Shown here one piece after another: positions 1 to 9,293 of a stretch of 64,000 bases of DNA. The notes beneath the pieces are model-generated. The model was not told the origin of the DNA and searched no databases. It worked only from the letters and a program-made list of their open reading frames with translations. The stretch comes from a virus, in the IMG/VR virus record IMGVR_UViG_3300022752_004319, positions 62,001-126,000 of that record, one strand, 5' to 3'. Each line of letters starts with the position of its first letter. The stretch's first letter is position 1. The translations under genes were made by a program, and so were the position numbers.

Positions 1-1509
1 GCAGTATCTACACCATTGATGGTTATTATGGGACTTGGTTCAACAAATTTTGCAGGTACAATTCAAACAAATATTGGTTTTGTGCCTAATTGTTTAGACA
101 ATTTGAATTTAAATTTAGGGACAAGAACTATAATTGGTAATAATGGATTTGGTATAGTACAATTTACAGGAACTGTTACTAATTTAACTTTCACATTTAC
201 ACCACCTAGTGGTTCCACAGGTTCTGCGAGTGACTCGAGAGTTTGGATTTCATTTGGTATTCCATGTACTCCAGTCTCAACCCCTACACCAACACCAACA
301 CTTACACAAACTATTACACCAACTAATACTCAAACACCACCACCATCAGGAACAAACTTCGCAACTCCAACACAAACAAACACTCCGACTATAACTCCAA
401 CGATAAGTGTGAGTAATAGTCCTGATAGTAGTCCAACACCAACTCCAAGTTTAACAAGTACATTAACACCGACAGTGACTAATACACCGACACAAACATC
501 TTCTAGTACTCCAGTACCTACAATAACACCAACCTGTACAGGTTCAACTCAAACATGTTCTACCTACAGGTTATTAGGTGGTGGTGGTGGATTTTCAACA
601 TTTTACACATATTTTGATTGTAGTACTGGTGCTGCCATTTCAGTTGTAGTAACAACAACAACACGTGTTGAAGTTTGTAGTAGATTTGCTCCTGTTTGGG
701 CTGTTGTAAATGGATCCTCAACTGGTATAGTGGTACTAGTTTCATCAGGATGTGGTACATATTGTTCAAGTTTATCCACAACTTTAACCCCAACACCAAC
801 ATCGACTACTACACCAACCACAACTACAACACCGACTAGAACGCCACTATCAACATCCACACCAACACCCACTGTCACAAACACACCAACATTGACAGCT
901 ACAAAAACCCAAACACCAACTCCAACTAGTAGTTTGGGTGCAACACCACAACCAACACCAACTAATACATCTTCACCGACATTAACAATGACTCCGACAC
1001 CATCACCAACAATTGCTGGTTGTACTTGTATTGAGTATTCTATTGTATCACCACCAGCTGGTGAGGCGCCTCTAGAGATTGGTTGGACAAGTTGTTTCAA
1101 TAATTCTAAATTTACATTGAGTAATCCGACCGCTTGGACACTTACATCCGATAAGCCAACCCCGGGTCCGTTTAACTTGTTTGCTTGTGAAGGTTCACTA
1201 TCACTATCGCCAGAAATTTCAAGTATTGAAGCAGTTGGAGAAAACGGTACTTGTAAATGCTTTGAATTCTTTATCAATTCAACTGAATATAATAAAGCGT
1301 GTAGAAATGATGTGTCGGTTTGGTACCAATGTTGTACAGGTGAAATTTTACAATATCAGGTCACAAGTTTGAACTTTACAATATCTGCTTTGAAAATTTA
1401 CAGTGTGATAGGCTTATCTTCTGATTGTGGAACTTATCAATATTTACCAAAATCTGTTTGGGTTGAATTAGGTGACAGTGGAGTAACTGAGTGCGGCACG
1501 GGTTGTTAA
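1..1509 (+). CDS. Partial Thr/Pro-linker, Cys-module adhesin-like tail protein
   Basis: The frame is open to the left edge, so the 5' end lies outside the window. In order it shows a beta-rich segment (codons 1-90), a Thr/Pro/Ser linker (about 91-180), a Cys-rich module ending in CGTYC (about 180-257), a second TPT linker (260-338), and a C-terminal region with paired cysteines (CTC, CKC, CC, CGTYQ; 340-502). The first Cys module has counterparts in the protease-type gene at 12726 and the FISUMP gene at 14678, so all three probably draw on one module pool. I infer a receptor-binding or fibre-decoration role; no enzymatic motif is visible. A strong terminator follows. Low-complexity TPT codons make the opposite strand look open, which is an artefact. 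Confidence 0.75.
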   Translation, partial: AVSTPLMVIMGLGSTNFAGTIQTNIGFVPNCLDNLNLNLGTRTIIGNNGFGIVQFTGTVTNLTFTFTPPSGSTGSASDSRVWISFGIPCTPVSTPTPTPTLTQTITPTNTQTPPPSGTNFATPTQTNTPTITPTISVSNSPDSSPTPTPSLTSTLTPTVTNTPTQTSSSTPVPTITPTCTGSTQTCSTYRLLGGGGGFSTFYTYFDCSTGAAISVVVTTTTRVEVCSRFAPVWAVVNGSSTGIVVLVSSGCGTYCSSLSTTLTPTPTSTTTPTTTTTPTRTPLSTSTPTPTVTNTPTLTATKTQTPTPTSSLGATPQPTPTNTSSPTLTMTPTPSPTIAGCTCIEYSIVSPPAGEAPLEIGWTSCFNNSKFTLSNPTAWTLTSDKPTPGPFNLFACEGSLSLSPEISSIEAVGENGTCKCFEFFINSTEYNKACRNDVSVWYQCCTGEILQYQVTSLNFTISALKIYSVIGLSSDCGTYQYLPKSVWVELGDSGVTECGTGC

Positions 1510-1526
1510 TCAACCCAACTTTAAAG

Positions 1527-1560
1527 AAAATACCCGTTCTAACTAGACGGGTATTTTTTT
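1527..1560 (+). terminator. Intrinsic terminator after the partial adhesin gene
   Basis: A perfect 11-bp stem (AAAATACCCGT paired with ACGGGTATTTT) with an 8-nt loop is followed by a T-run. It sits 17 nt after the stop codon and insulates the DNA polymerase gene. Confidence 0.85.
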
Positions 1561-1575
1561 TACTGTATTTTTTAC

Positions 1576-1583
1576 TATATTTA
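1576..1583 (+). promoter_or_regulatory. TATATTTA promoter-like motif, DNA polymerase
   Basis: TATATTTA lies 21 nt before the polymerase ATG and just after the terminator. It belongs to the window-wide TATTTAT series; its function is inferred. Confidence 0.45.
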
Positions 1584-1604
1584 ACAGGACCAATATAGGT
1601 AAAA

Positions 1605-4361
1605 ATGATCACAACAGAAGAAATCAAAAGTTTTTTAGAGGGTAACGATCCCGAAGAACATATTGTCGCACTTGAGTTCGATTATGCAAGTGAGGATATC
1701 TACAAAATCAAGGAAATCCCCGGTAAAGGTAAACAAATTGTCAGGGATACTTTTATTCCGTTTTGTTGGGTTGGTGATTTACGTAAATTAAACTTTTATG
1801 GTGGATCGAAAGCTCTTCAGAAAGAGGCTATGTCCAAACATAAAATTCTCATTGAAAAACTAGAAACTCACGATAATGAAAGATTAACCCAAGGTCTTAC
1901 GTTCTTGGTGAAATCCTTAAAAGGATATAGAAATCTTATTCAGTTTTTTCGTGATGGTGGTATAGACCCTTGGGGTGATGCGGCAAAAGAACAATTTCTA
2001 TTATTACCACCAGTTGAACAATATTTGATTCAAAAAGAAAAAAGATTATTCAAGGGATATGAAGAATACAACGATATCACTCGATTTGTGTTTGACTTAG
2101 AGACGACCGCACTCGATCCAAAAGATGGTCGCATTTTTATGATTGGTATGAAGACAAATAAAGGTTTTCATCAAGTTATTGAATGTCTCACAGAAGAACA
2201 AGAAAAACAAGGATTGATTGAGTTCTTCAGGACAATACATAAAGTTAATCCAAGTATCATTGGTGGTTACAATAGTTTTAACTTTGACTGGCAATGGATC
2301 ATTGAAAGATCAAAAGCTCTTGGTTTGGATATGAAGAAGATTTGTATCACTCTCAATCCAGAAAGACATTTCTCACAAAAAGAACAATTGCTCAAACTTG
2401 GTAATGAGGTTGAGAAATTCAATCAGATTGGAATGTGGGGTTATAATGTAATTGATATTCTTCATGCTGTAAGACGAGCTCAATCAATCAATTCAAACAT
2501 TAAAAGTGCTGGTCTTAAGTATATCACACAATACTTGGAACTAGAAAGTCCAAATCGTATCTACATAGATCATCAAAACATCGGTAAGATGTACGAAAAA
2601 AAAGAGGAGTATTGGTTAAATATTAACAATGGAAAATATAAAAAAGCTGATATTCCTGAGTTTGCTAATTTAGATCAAAGATTTCCATCAGTTTATGAAA
2701 AAGTTACTGGAGATAAAATTGTTGAGATGTATCTTGACGATGACTTGGATGAAACTTTACGTGTTGATGAAGAGTTCAATCAAGGCTCTTTTCTTCTAGC
2801 ATCACTTGTACCAACGACTTACGAAAGAGTTTCCACAATGGGAACCGCGACGTTATGGAAAATGATTATGCTCGCTTGGTCATACAAACACAACTTAGCA
2901 ATTCCAAAAAAACAAGAAAAAAAGGATTTTGTGGGTGGATTATCACGTCTTATTAAAGTGGGTTATTCTACCAATGTTCTTAAACTCGACTTTAGTTCAC
3001 TTTACCCTTCTATTCAACTTGTACACGAAGTTTTTCCTGATTGTGATGTGACCGGGGTGCTCAGAGGATTTTTGAAGTTTTTCCGTGATTCTCGTATATT
3101 ATACAAACAACTTGCGGAAGAATTACACGAGACAGATCCAAAAAAATCAAAATCATACGATAGAAAACAATTACCTATCAAAATCTTTATCAATAGTATG
3201 TTTGGTGCCCTGTCAGCTCCTCATGTCTTTGCTTGGGGTGATATGTATATGGGAGAACAAATTACCTGTACTGGTAGACAATACCTTCGTCAAATGACAA
3301 AGTTTTTTATGGCACGTGGTTATGAACCACTTGTGATGGATACGGACGGTATTAACTTCTCAGCGCCGAACGGAGTTGAAGATCGAGTTTATATTGGTCG
3401 AGGTAACAATTGGAAAGTTAAAAAGGGTAAAGAGTATAAGGGCGCTGCAGCTGATATTGCTGAGTATAATGATATTTTTATGCGTGGTGAGATGGCGTTG
3501 GAGAACGATGGTGTGTGGCCTAGTTGTATAAACATCGCCAGAAAAAACTACGCACTTCTCACAGAAAAAGGAAAAATCAAGTTGGTTGGGAACACTATTA
3601 AATCAAAAAAATTACCGGGTTATATCGAGGAGTTTCTTGATAGAGGAATTAAATTATTACTTCAAGGTAACGGAAAAGAATTTGTCGAGTTTTATTATGA
3701 ATATCTGACAAAGATCTACAATATGGAAATTCCTTTAGTTAAAGTAGCTCAAAGAGGTAAAATAAAACAAAGTATCTCTGACTATGAAAAAAGATGTAAA
3801 CAAACAACTAAGGCGGGTAATTTGATGGCAAGACAAGCACATATGGAACTTGTAATTCAAAATGGGATGAGTGTGAATTTGGGTGATGTTATTTATTACG
3901 TCAACAATGGAACCAAAATTTCTCAAGGAGATGTGTCCAAAAAGGGTGATACTATTACATTAAATTGTTATTTGGTAAGTCAAAGTGACATCGATAATAA
4001 TCCAAATTTAACAGGTGTTTATAATGTTCCTCGAGCAATCTCAGTATTCAATAAACGTATTGAACCACTTTTGGTTGTGTTTAAACCAGAAGTAAGGGAT
4101 ATTTTGTTGGTCACCAATCCAGAAAAAAGAGAGTTTTTCACAACTTTACAATGTCAACTTGTAAATGGACAACCGTTCAATGAAACCGATCAAGATAATT
4201 TACAAAGAGATGTTTTGGAAATTACCGACCAAGAATTGGAGTATTGGAAAAAAAGGGGTCTTGATCCAAACTACATTTACGATCAAGCTGAAGATGGGTG
4301 GGAAGAGGAATTAAACTACCAAAGTTTAACACCATCAGAAGAAAGTATGTACCAATTGTGA
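1605..4361 (+). CDS. Family B DNA polymerase (T4 gp43-like)
   Basis: This is the replicative DNA polymerase with a 3'-5' proofreading domain; 918 residues compares with about 898 in T4. Exo I shows D164 and E166 (FVFDLETT), and Exo II follows as NSFNFDW. Polymerase motif A is LDFSSLYPS with D462, motif B is KIFINSMFG (about 526-534), and motif C is DTDG with D579 and D581. All catalytic carboxylates expected for proofreading and synthesis are present. The start is the first ATG after the terminator and a promoter-like motif; there is no Shine-Dalgarno sequence. The gene lies about 36 kb from the gp32/uvsX/gp41 cluster, among adhesin genes. Its 3' end overlaps a convergent small gene by 46 nt. 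Confidence 0.97.
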   Translation: MITTEEIKSFLEGNDPEEHIVALEFDYASEDIYKIKEIPGKGKQIVRDTFIPFCWVGDLRKLNFYGGSKALQKEAMSKHKILIEKLETHDNERLTQGLTFLVKSLKGYRNLIQFFRDGGIDPWGDAAKEQFLLLPPVEQYLIQKEKRLFKGYEEYNDITRFVFDLETTALDPKDGRIFMIGMKTNKGFHQVIECLTEEQEKQGLIEFFRTIHKVNPSIIGGYNSFNFDWQWIIERSKALGLDMKKICITLNPERHFSQKEQLLKLGNEVEKFNQIGMWGYNVIDILHAVRRAQSINSNIKSAGLKYITQYLELESPNRIYIDHQNIGKMYEKKEEYWLNINNGKYKKADIPEFANLDQRFPSVYEKVTGDKIVEMYLDDDLDETLRVDEEFNQGSFLLASLVPTTYERVSTMGTATLWKMIMLAWSYKHNLAIPKKQEKKDFVGGLSRLIKVGYSTNVLKLDFSSLYPSIQLVHEVFPDCDVTGVLRGFLKFFRDSRILYKQLAEELHETDPKKSKSYDRKQLPIKIFINSMFGALSAPHVFAWGDMYMGEQITCTGRQYLRQMTKFFMARGYEPLVMDTDGINFSAPNGVEDRVYIGRGNNWKVKKGKEYKGAAADIAEYNDIFMRGEMALENDGVWPSCINIARKNYALLTEKGKIKLVGNTIKSKKLPGYIEEFLDRGIKLLLQGNGKEFVEFYYEYLTKIYNMEIPLVKVAQRGKIKQSISDYEKRCKQTTKAGNLMARQAHMELVIQNGMSVNLGDVIYYVNNGTKISQGDVSKKGDTITLNCYLVSQSDIDNNPNLTGVYNVPRAISVFNKRIEPLLVVFKPEVRDILLVTNPEKREFFTTLQCQLVNGQPFNETDQDNLQRDVLEITDQELEYWKKRGLDPNYIYDQAEDGWEEELNYQSLTPSEESMYQL

Positions 4362-4651
4362 TATATGAAAACTAATTCAATACAAGATCCTTTTTCTATT
4401 TGAATTTCGTCCCAATACTCATCAATTCTATTTTCATCTGGAACGATCAAAACATTGGTCATAGCTTTGATCTTTACTCTATCTGTGGTTTGGTTATTTA
4501 ACTTAATTGTACAAATTTCAACATCTTTTACAACAATAGCGTATTCTCCATTTGTTGTGTACAATTCTTCGGAAACAACAGCTAACTCAGAAGTTTTGAC
4601 TTGTGTTCCGTTAATTATTTTTTCACTCGGTATTGTTCTTATTACTGCCAT
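4316..4651 (-). CDS. Small protein of unknown function, cotranscribed with the neck-like gene
   Basis: The 111-residue product is not recognised. It is rich in short beta-type segments and ends in a hydrophobic/aromatic stretch (YHNWYILSSDG), as often seen in small virion beta proteins. Its ATG follows the stop of the upstream gene (4653-5765) by one base, and that tight coupling is the main reason to accept it. The last 46 nt overlap the end of the convergent DNA polymerase gene. I infer a minor head/neck or fibre-like protein, weakly. Confidence 0.7.
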   Translation of the reverse strand: MAVIRTIPSEKIINGTQVKTSELAVVSEELYTTNGEYAIVVKDVEICTIKLNNQTTDRVKIKAMTNVLIVPDENRIDEYWDEIQIEKGSCIELVFIYHNWYILSSDGVKLW

Positions 4652-4652
4652 T

Positions 4653-5765
4653 TTACACTGTTGTAATCGGTACTGGAAAAGCTCTGTATTGCATTTGTTT
4701 ATTTAGATTTTCAGCAATTTTTGCTTCTCTTTCCATTATAAATTCTGGTCTTAATCTTTCAAGTCTTTTTGTTAATTCTTCTAATAAAATTTGTTTTTCA
4801 TCTTTAGCCTCCGTGGATAGTGATGTATAATCCATTTGAAGTTCACTATCTGGTGTTTTAAGATTTCCACTAAATTTACCTCTTACACGAGCTAAAGTTT
4901 CTTTAGCATAAGCTGTTAACCACCTTCTTACCCATTGTTGAGCAGGATCATTCAGATCTTGCCATGATAGTGCATCTAATGGGATATCGGAGGGTAATTT
5001 TACAATATCGGGATTATCCTTCAGACATTGATCCCTATCCTTATCGTAGGTATCATAATACCAATACCATACTTTTCCTCTATTAAGTTCTGAATTACCA
5101 AAGTCAAATTTACCACCGGGTGTATTATAAAGCATAATCGCTTTTTTTCCGTTAGGAAGTGCTGTAACTCTATATTGTAGATCTGGTTGTATGATTCTTC
5201 TTTTTATGTTGACATCTTGAAGTCGAGCCAAAACATCATAAGATGAAAAGAAAAAGTAACCACCACCACCCCAACCAGGTTGAGCATACCCACCTGGTCC
5301 ACCTATGCCTGGGCCACCTAAGGCCCCGAACGACCAAGGGTCAAAAAGTATGTTACTTTCTTCAGCTGGAGAAAACCATAAAAGTTCATTCAATTCACGT
5401 CCAGCAGGTATTTCGTATATTTGTTGATTCGCCTGTAATTGAATGTAATCTTTTTTTAACACCCACGGTCCTGAATTTTGTAGACCAACAATTTTGGAAT
5501 AAGCGTAAGTATATTGAGTTTCCCAATCTAGTGATCTTCTGACCAATGCATTTGCCACTGATTGTGTTTCTAGGTTTAAACCATATAGGGATGTCCATTG
5601 AGATTCAATCAACCAATCTTGCACATACTGGGTGTAATCACCAATTGATAATTCCATAAGTGAATCCATCATTTCGTCTGTAAGTTCTACAGAACGTAAA
5701 GGTGCTCCTAAGAGGTTATAAATCCTCTTGTACATTCTACTTCTATCTGGTTCAGCTATTATCAT
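4653..5765 (-). CDS. Putative neck / head-tail connector protein
   Basis: The 370-residue product has an alpha-helical N-terminus (residues 1-60), an 'IPAGRELNELLW' beta segment near residue 120, a Gly-rich loop (about 148-170), and a helical basic C-terminal half containing RVRGKFSG and a charged coiled segment (about 320-345). The pattern resembles a conserved virion protein of marine T4-like phages that I associate with the neck, but T4 gp13 homology cannot be shown by eye. Its ATG overlaps the stop of the upstream adhesin gene (TAATG), which implies translational coupling. Proximity to the other probable neck genes (12202, 14678) supports a connector role. Confidence 0.6.
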   Translation of the reverse strand: MIIAEPDRSRMYKRIYNLLGAPLRSVELTDEMMDSLMELSIGDYTQYVQDWLIESQWTSLYGLNLETQSVANALVRRSLDWETQYTYAYSKIVGLQNSGPWVLKKDYIQLQANQQIYEIPAGRELNELLWFSPAEESNILFDPWSFGALGGPGIGGPGGYAQPGWGGGGYFFFSSYDVLARLQDVNIKRRIIQPDLQYRVTALPNGKKAIMLYNTPGGKFDFGNSELNRGKVWYWYYDTYDKDRDQCLKDNPDIVKLPSDIPLDALSWQDLNDPAQQWVRRWLTAYAKETLARVRGKFSGNLKTPDSELQMDYTSLSTEAKDEKQILLEELTKRLERLRPEFIMEREAKIAENLNKQMQYRAFPVPITTV

Positions 5766-8533
5766 TACGTGATATTTACTGACCCATTATAAAACCCTAC
5801 GTTCAATGTTACAAGTCCGACAGGTGGAGGAGCATCCACGCCTATTTCAAGACCATACTCTAGGGCATTATATCCACAAAATACATTTAATGGTGACAAT
5901 CCAGCTTGAAGAGTATTAAATCTCAATTTAAATAGTTCTCCACCTTCAAAGCGAAAACTATTTGCACTGCTCCAGACCATAGCAATAGCTTGACCACTTC
6001 CACAATTCTGTGTAAAACCAGTACAATTGTCTTGGGGTGATGTGAATCCACTCCAAGTATATGTTATTCGAGGGTTTGCACAACTTAACTTAGTTGGGTC
6101 ATAAGTTATTTTCATACCCACAACCGTCATATCAATAGGTTCTTTTACTGTAAAAATGACAGGAACTTCAACAATTGAATTTACTTGCGCAGATACTTTT
6201 CCAATTGTTACAACATTATAACATAACTGTCCCCATCGTGGTTGTTTACTTGGTGTATTCACCCAAGTTGAATTTGCACCCGTGTTAAAGAATGCAGGTT
6301 GGGTTGCAATACTAGAAACACACCAATCACTTAAATCTTGATTAAATAATGTAGCATTTCTAAACATACTTGTCATAGTCATAGTTTCTATTTCGGAAAA
6401 ATCAAAATATCCAATATCTTGATTAAATGCCGTACAACCGTTGAACATATTTCCAAGGTTTAACCCTAAGCTGGCTTTCTTTTCAAATTCCCATCCAACA
6501 ATTGGCTGATTAAATATCGTGCACCCTGAAAATATACTAGATTGATTTCCTAATGTTAGTGTTATACCACTAAATATAGGTGAATTAAAAGATTGGGCAT
6601 TAGTTAAAAAACTATTGATGATTACACTGAAGCGAGTACTATTAGGTTTTAAATTCCAATTAGAAAGATTTGAATTAAATTGATAACAATTTTGAAACAT
6701 CCCACTAAGGGACTCACAAGAATTCATACTCCAACCACTTACATCCCCATTGAATACAAAACAGTCTTTAAACATATTAGTTGTTGATGTAACTTTACCC
6801 ATATCCCACTCATTTAATCTATTAATTGTAGTCAGACTACGACATCCATTGAAAAAATTATTTAGGACAGTTCCCAATATTGGTAAATCAGGACAATCTA
6901 CAGAAATCAAATTAAAACAATTATTAAATTGACCAGTTATAGTTGCACCACCATTTTGAAACAAGTTAACGTTTCCCCATTGTTTAATCTTTTTTAACAT
7001 CAATCGTGAAGTTGGAACGAAAGAAAATGACCATAAATTCAGTGTACCATTTATTACAATGGTATACGTACCATCCGCCGCATAAGTGTGTTGTGCGTTT
7101 ATTGAATTAACCGCTTGAACATTGCCACTTTGACCATCACCCCAACTTACTGTAAAATTATAAGAACCTGTATTCACTAGTGGTAAATAAAATGTACGTA
7201 AACTTGCATTAGCCTCAACCTCAATTATGAATGAATCTGGTGATTCAGCACGTGTTGGCGATACTGTAACTGTGGGTGTTACTGTAGGAGAGACTGATGG
7301 TGATATAGTTGGTGTTGGTGTTATATCTGGTGTTACTGGTGGTGTTGCCCCAAAAGATCTAGAAGTTGTCGGTGATGGTGTATTGGTTGGACTTACAGAA
7401 TTTGTTACCGTTGGTGTTGATGTTGGTTGTGGTGTTGGTTGATTTGGACAATTACTAAAAGTCAAATTAAGATTTCCTTGACAATAATTTGGTTCTTGGT
7501 TGATATACCCACCAGTGTAGTTTACTAGGGTTGCCGCAGAATATTGACCAGAAGGACTAGGAGGTCCTACTATTTTATTAATAAACGTATAAAGAACACC
7601 TGTAGAGGGATCTTGAAAGCCATAACCATTGTCAATATCAGAATTACTAGTTTTTAAGACATAAACATACTTTGCGGTATAAGAACCACCAGACACTGTA
7701 GAACAACAATCTTGAAAAATATTATAAGTAAAATTACTTGTAATTGTTGGTGTAGGCGTTGCAAATGGTGTTGGTTGTACATTAGAACAGTTTTGTATTT
7801 GGGAAATAAATGAACTAGATCCTGCAGAAAAAAATGTTGCATAAATGGGTGTAGAAGGTTCTTGAAGTTGAACATCCATAAACCCTTGCCATCTATTACC
7901 AAAAAACGATATAGGTTGATTTGTTGTTAAATCAAATATTCGATCTCCAGCCACAAGCTGACTCAAAGGTTTTGTTGTGTATCCTACAGGATTTCCATCG
8001 CTTCCCACAAAATTTCGAACCGCAGTACAAAGGAGCCCTGATTGTGTGTATCCTTGGGCAGGGTATTGAGGTCTGAAAACGTTGTATTTGGTTACACCTG
8101 AAGTTGGTGTTATTGTTGGTGTCAAGGTTGGAGTTGTTGTTACTTGAGGTGTTACATTTGAATTTCTGGTTGATGTTGGACTATTTGTTGGATTTGGTGT
8201 AGACCCTAAAGATTTTGTCGGTGTTGCTGTAACAGTATTAGAAGGTGTGTTAGGTGGTGTGGTGGTATTTGTTGGTGTGTTAGATGGTGTTGATCTAGGT
8301 GTACTAGTTGGTAGTGCGGTTCTAGAGGCTGTTAATGGTGGAAACGAATAAGAATCAGTGAATGTTTGTTGTTCTTCCGCTGTTTTTAATGTCCCATCGA
8401 TATACCAAATATTGATAGTTTCACCTGGATTTACCAAATGATTTGGTATAATCATATTATCAGAACATCTTCTATAACTTATAGTACTAATTTTAGATGA
8501 ATTATTAGTTAATGTGGTTTTTTTACAAAACAT
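5765..8533 (-). CDS. Multidomain adhesin: TPT linkers, PKD, DUF285 repeats, cohesin-like C-terminus
   Basis: The product has 922 residues. Reading N to C: a short head (1-65); a Thr/Pro linker (70-145); a module with KPLSQLVAGD and FGNRW (150-250) that recurs in the protease gene at 12726; a Cys-containing beta module (about 265-365); a second TPT linker (370-435); a PKD-like domain with VSWGDG and an HTY strand (about 445-510); a DUF285/BspA-type block with repeated 'MF..C..FN.d.s.W' units (about 550-750); and a cohesin-like beta domain (about 775-922, 'MKITYDPTKLSC'). Such combinations are typical of Bacteroidetes surface proteins. I infer a virion-displayed adhesin. No secretion signal is visible, which fits a tail component. 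A promoter-like motif lies 17 nt upstream. Confidence 0.85.
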   Translation of the reverse strand: MFCKKTTLTNNSSKISTISYRRCSDNMIIPNHLVNPGETINIWYIDGTLKTAEEQQTFTDSYSFPPLTASRTALPTSTPRSTPSNTPTNTTTPPNTPSNTVTATPTKSLGSTPNPTNSPTSTRNSNVTPQVTTTPTLTPTITPTSGVTKYNVFRPQYPAQGYTQSGLLCTAVRNFVGSDGNPVGYTTKPLSQLVAGDRIFDLTTNQPISFFGNRWQGFMDVQLQEPSTPIYATFFSAGSSSFISQIQNCSNVQPTPFATPTPTITSNFTYNIFQDCCSTVSGGSYTAKYVYVLKTSNSDIDNGYGFQDPSTGVLYTFINKIVGPPSPSGQYSAATLVNYTGGYINQEPNYCQGNLNLTFSNCPNQPTPQPTSTPTVTNSVSPTNTPSPTTSRSFGATPPVTPDITPTPTISPSVSPTVTPTVTVSPTRAESPDSFIIEVEANASLRTFYLPLVNTGSYNFTVSWGDGQSGNVQAVNSINAQHTYAADGTYTIVINGTLNLWSFSFVPTSRLMLKKIKQWGNVNLFQNGGATITGQFNNCFNLISVDCPDLPILGTVLNNFFNGCRSLTTINRLNEWDMGKVTSTTNMFKDCFVFNGDVSGWSMNSCESLSGMFQNCYQFNSNLSNWNLKPNSTRFSVIINSFLTNAQSFNSPIFSGITLTLGNQSSIFSGCTIFNQPIVGWEFEKKASLGLNLGNMFNGCTAFNQDIGYFDFSEIETMTMTSMFRNATLFNQDLSDWCVSSIATQPAFFNTGANSTWVNTPSKQPRWGQLCYNVVTIGKVSAQVNSIVEVPVIFTVKEPIDMTVVGMKITYDPTKLSCANPRITYTWSGFTSPQDNCTGFTQNCGSGQAIAMVWSSANSFRFEGGELFKLRFNTLQAGLSPLNVFCGYNALEYGLEIGVDAPPPVGLVTLNVGFYNGSVNIT

Positions 8534-8550
8534 AATTTTCTTATTTTTTG

Positions 8551-8560
8551 ATAAATATAT
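8551..8560 (-). promoter_or_regulatory. ATATATTTAT motif, adhesin/neck operon
   Basis: On the minus strand ATATATTTAT ends 17 nt before the adhesin ATG, in the short gap after the SOD stop. It could let the adhesin and neck genes be expressed apart from the helicase/SOD pair. Confidence 0.45.
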
Positions 8561-8567
8561 TGATATG

Positions 8568-9257
8568 TTATAATCTATCAGCTACGTACTCCCAATCGAC
8601 AACTCTCCAAAAATTTTTTATGTATTCGTCTCTTCTGTTTTGATATTTGAGGTAATATGCGTGTTCCCATACATCCAAACCAAGAATTGGTTTTCCACCA
8701 TCTTTAACAAAACCCATCATTGGATTGTCTTGGTTTGGTGTTGTTATAATTTTTAATTTACCATTATCTTTAAGTATCAACCAAACCCAACCAGAACCAA
8801 ATACAGTTTTTGCCGCCTCGTCAAACTTCTTTTTGAATTCCTTAAGGGTTCCAAAGTTTGAATTTATTCTCGATTCAAGTTTTGTTGGTATTTTTGATGC
8901 GTTAGGTGTCATCATTTCCCAAAATAAAGAATGATTATATGCTCCACCAGCATTATCACGAATTAATTTTTCGTTTTCTTTGACCGATGAAACAATCTCC
9001 TCTAACGACATATTTTCATATCGTTTTCCTTTAGTTGCAAGATTAAGTTTGTCCACATATCCCTTGTAATGTTTTGTATAGTGAACATTCATCGTTGTTG
9101 GATCGATAAACGCTTTTAGTGATGTAAATGAATATGGTAGTGGTTCAACAACAACATTACCGTGTTTAATCTTGGATTTTTTTTGTTCTTCTATTAATCT
9201 TCTACGTTCTTCAATTTTCTGTTCAATTAACTCAATTCTATTTTCCAAATATTTCAT
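8568..9257 (-). CDS. Fe/Mn-family superoxide dismutase, Mn-type signature
   Basis: The product would convert superoxide to H2O2 and O2. Aligning by eye with E. coli SodA/SodB, all four metal ligands are present: H59 (VHYTKHY), H109 (YNHSLFW), D195 and H199 (LDVWEHAYY). The Gly in NAGGAYNH and the Gln in PNQDNPMM are the arrangement of Mn or cambialistic enzymes rather than Fe-type. The FGSGWVWL motif is intact. At 229 residues it is longer than the usual 195-205 because of a charged, probably coiled-coil N-terminal extension (residues 1-35). It lies 36 nt after the SNF2-type helicase on the same strand with no clear promoter of its own, so it is probably cotranscribed. No signal peptide is seen, so it should be cytoplasmic. 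I infer protection of the infected cell against oxidative stress. Confidence 0.95.
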   Translation of the reverse strand: MKYLENRIELIEQKIEERRRLIEEQKKSKIKHGNVVVEPLPYSFTSLKAFIDPTTMNVHYTKHYKGYVDKLNLATKGKRYENMSLEEIVSSVKENEKLIRDNAGGAYNHSLFWEMMTPNASKIPTKLESRINSNFGTLKEFKKKFDEAAKTVFGSGWVWLILKDNGKLKIITTPNQDNPMMGFVKDGGKPILGLDVWEHAYYLKYQNRRDEYIKNFWRVVDWEYVADRL

Positions 9258-9293
9258 ACTCCACCAAGACTTTAGTGTCTCTAATAAGTATTT

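Noticed and set aside
260-1010. Repetitive DNA considered as a CRISPR array
   Set aside because: The repeats are in-frame, variable Thr/Pro codons without constant repeat-spacer structure.
603-1277. Long minus-strand open frame rich in Val-Gly opposite the partial adhesin
   Set aside because: It is the complement of Thr/Pro codon repeats; the same VGVG artefact appears at 7227-7442 and 16210-16461.
4455-4830. Plus-strand open frames with hydrophobic products over the neck-like and small genes
   Set aside because: They lie opposite well-supported coupled minus-strand genes and show no family pattern.
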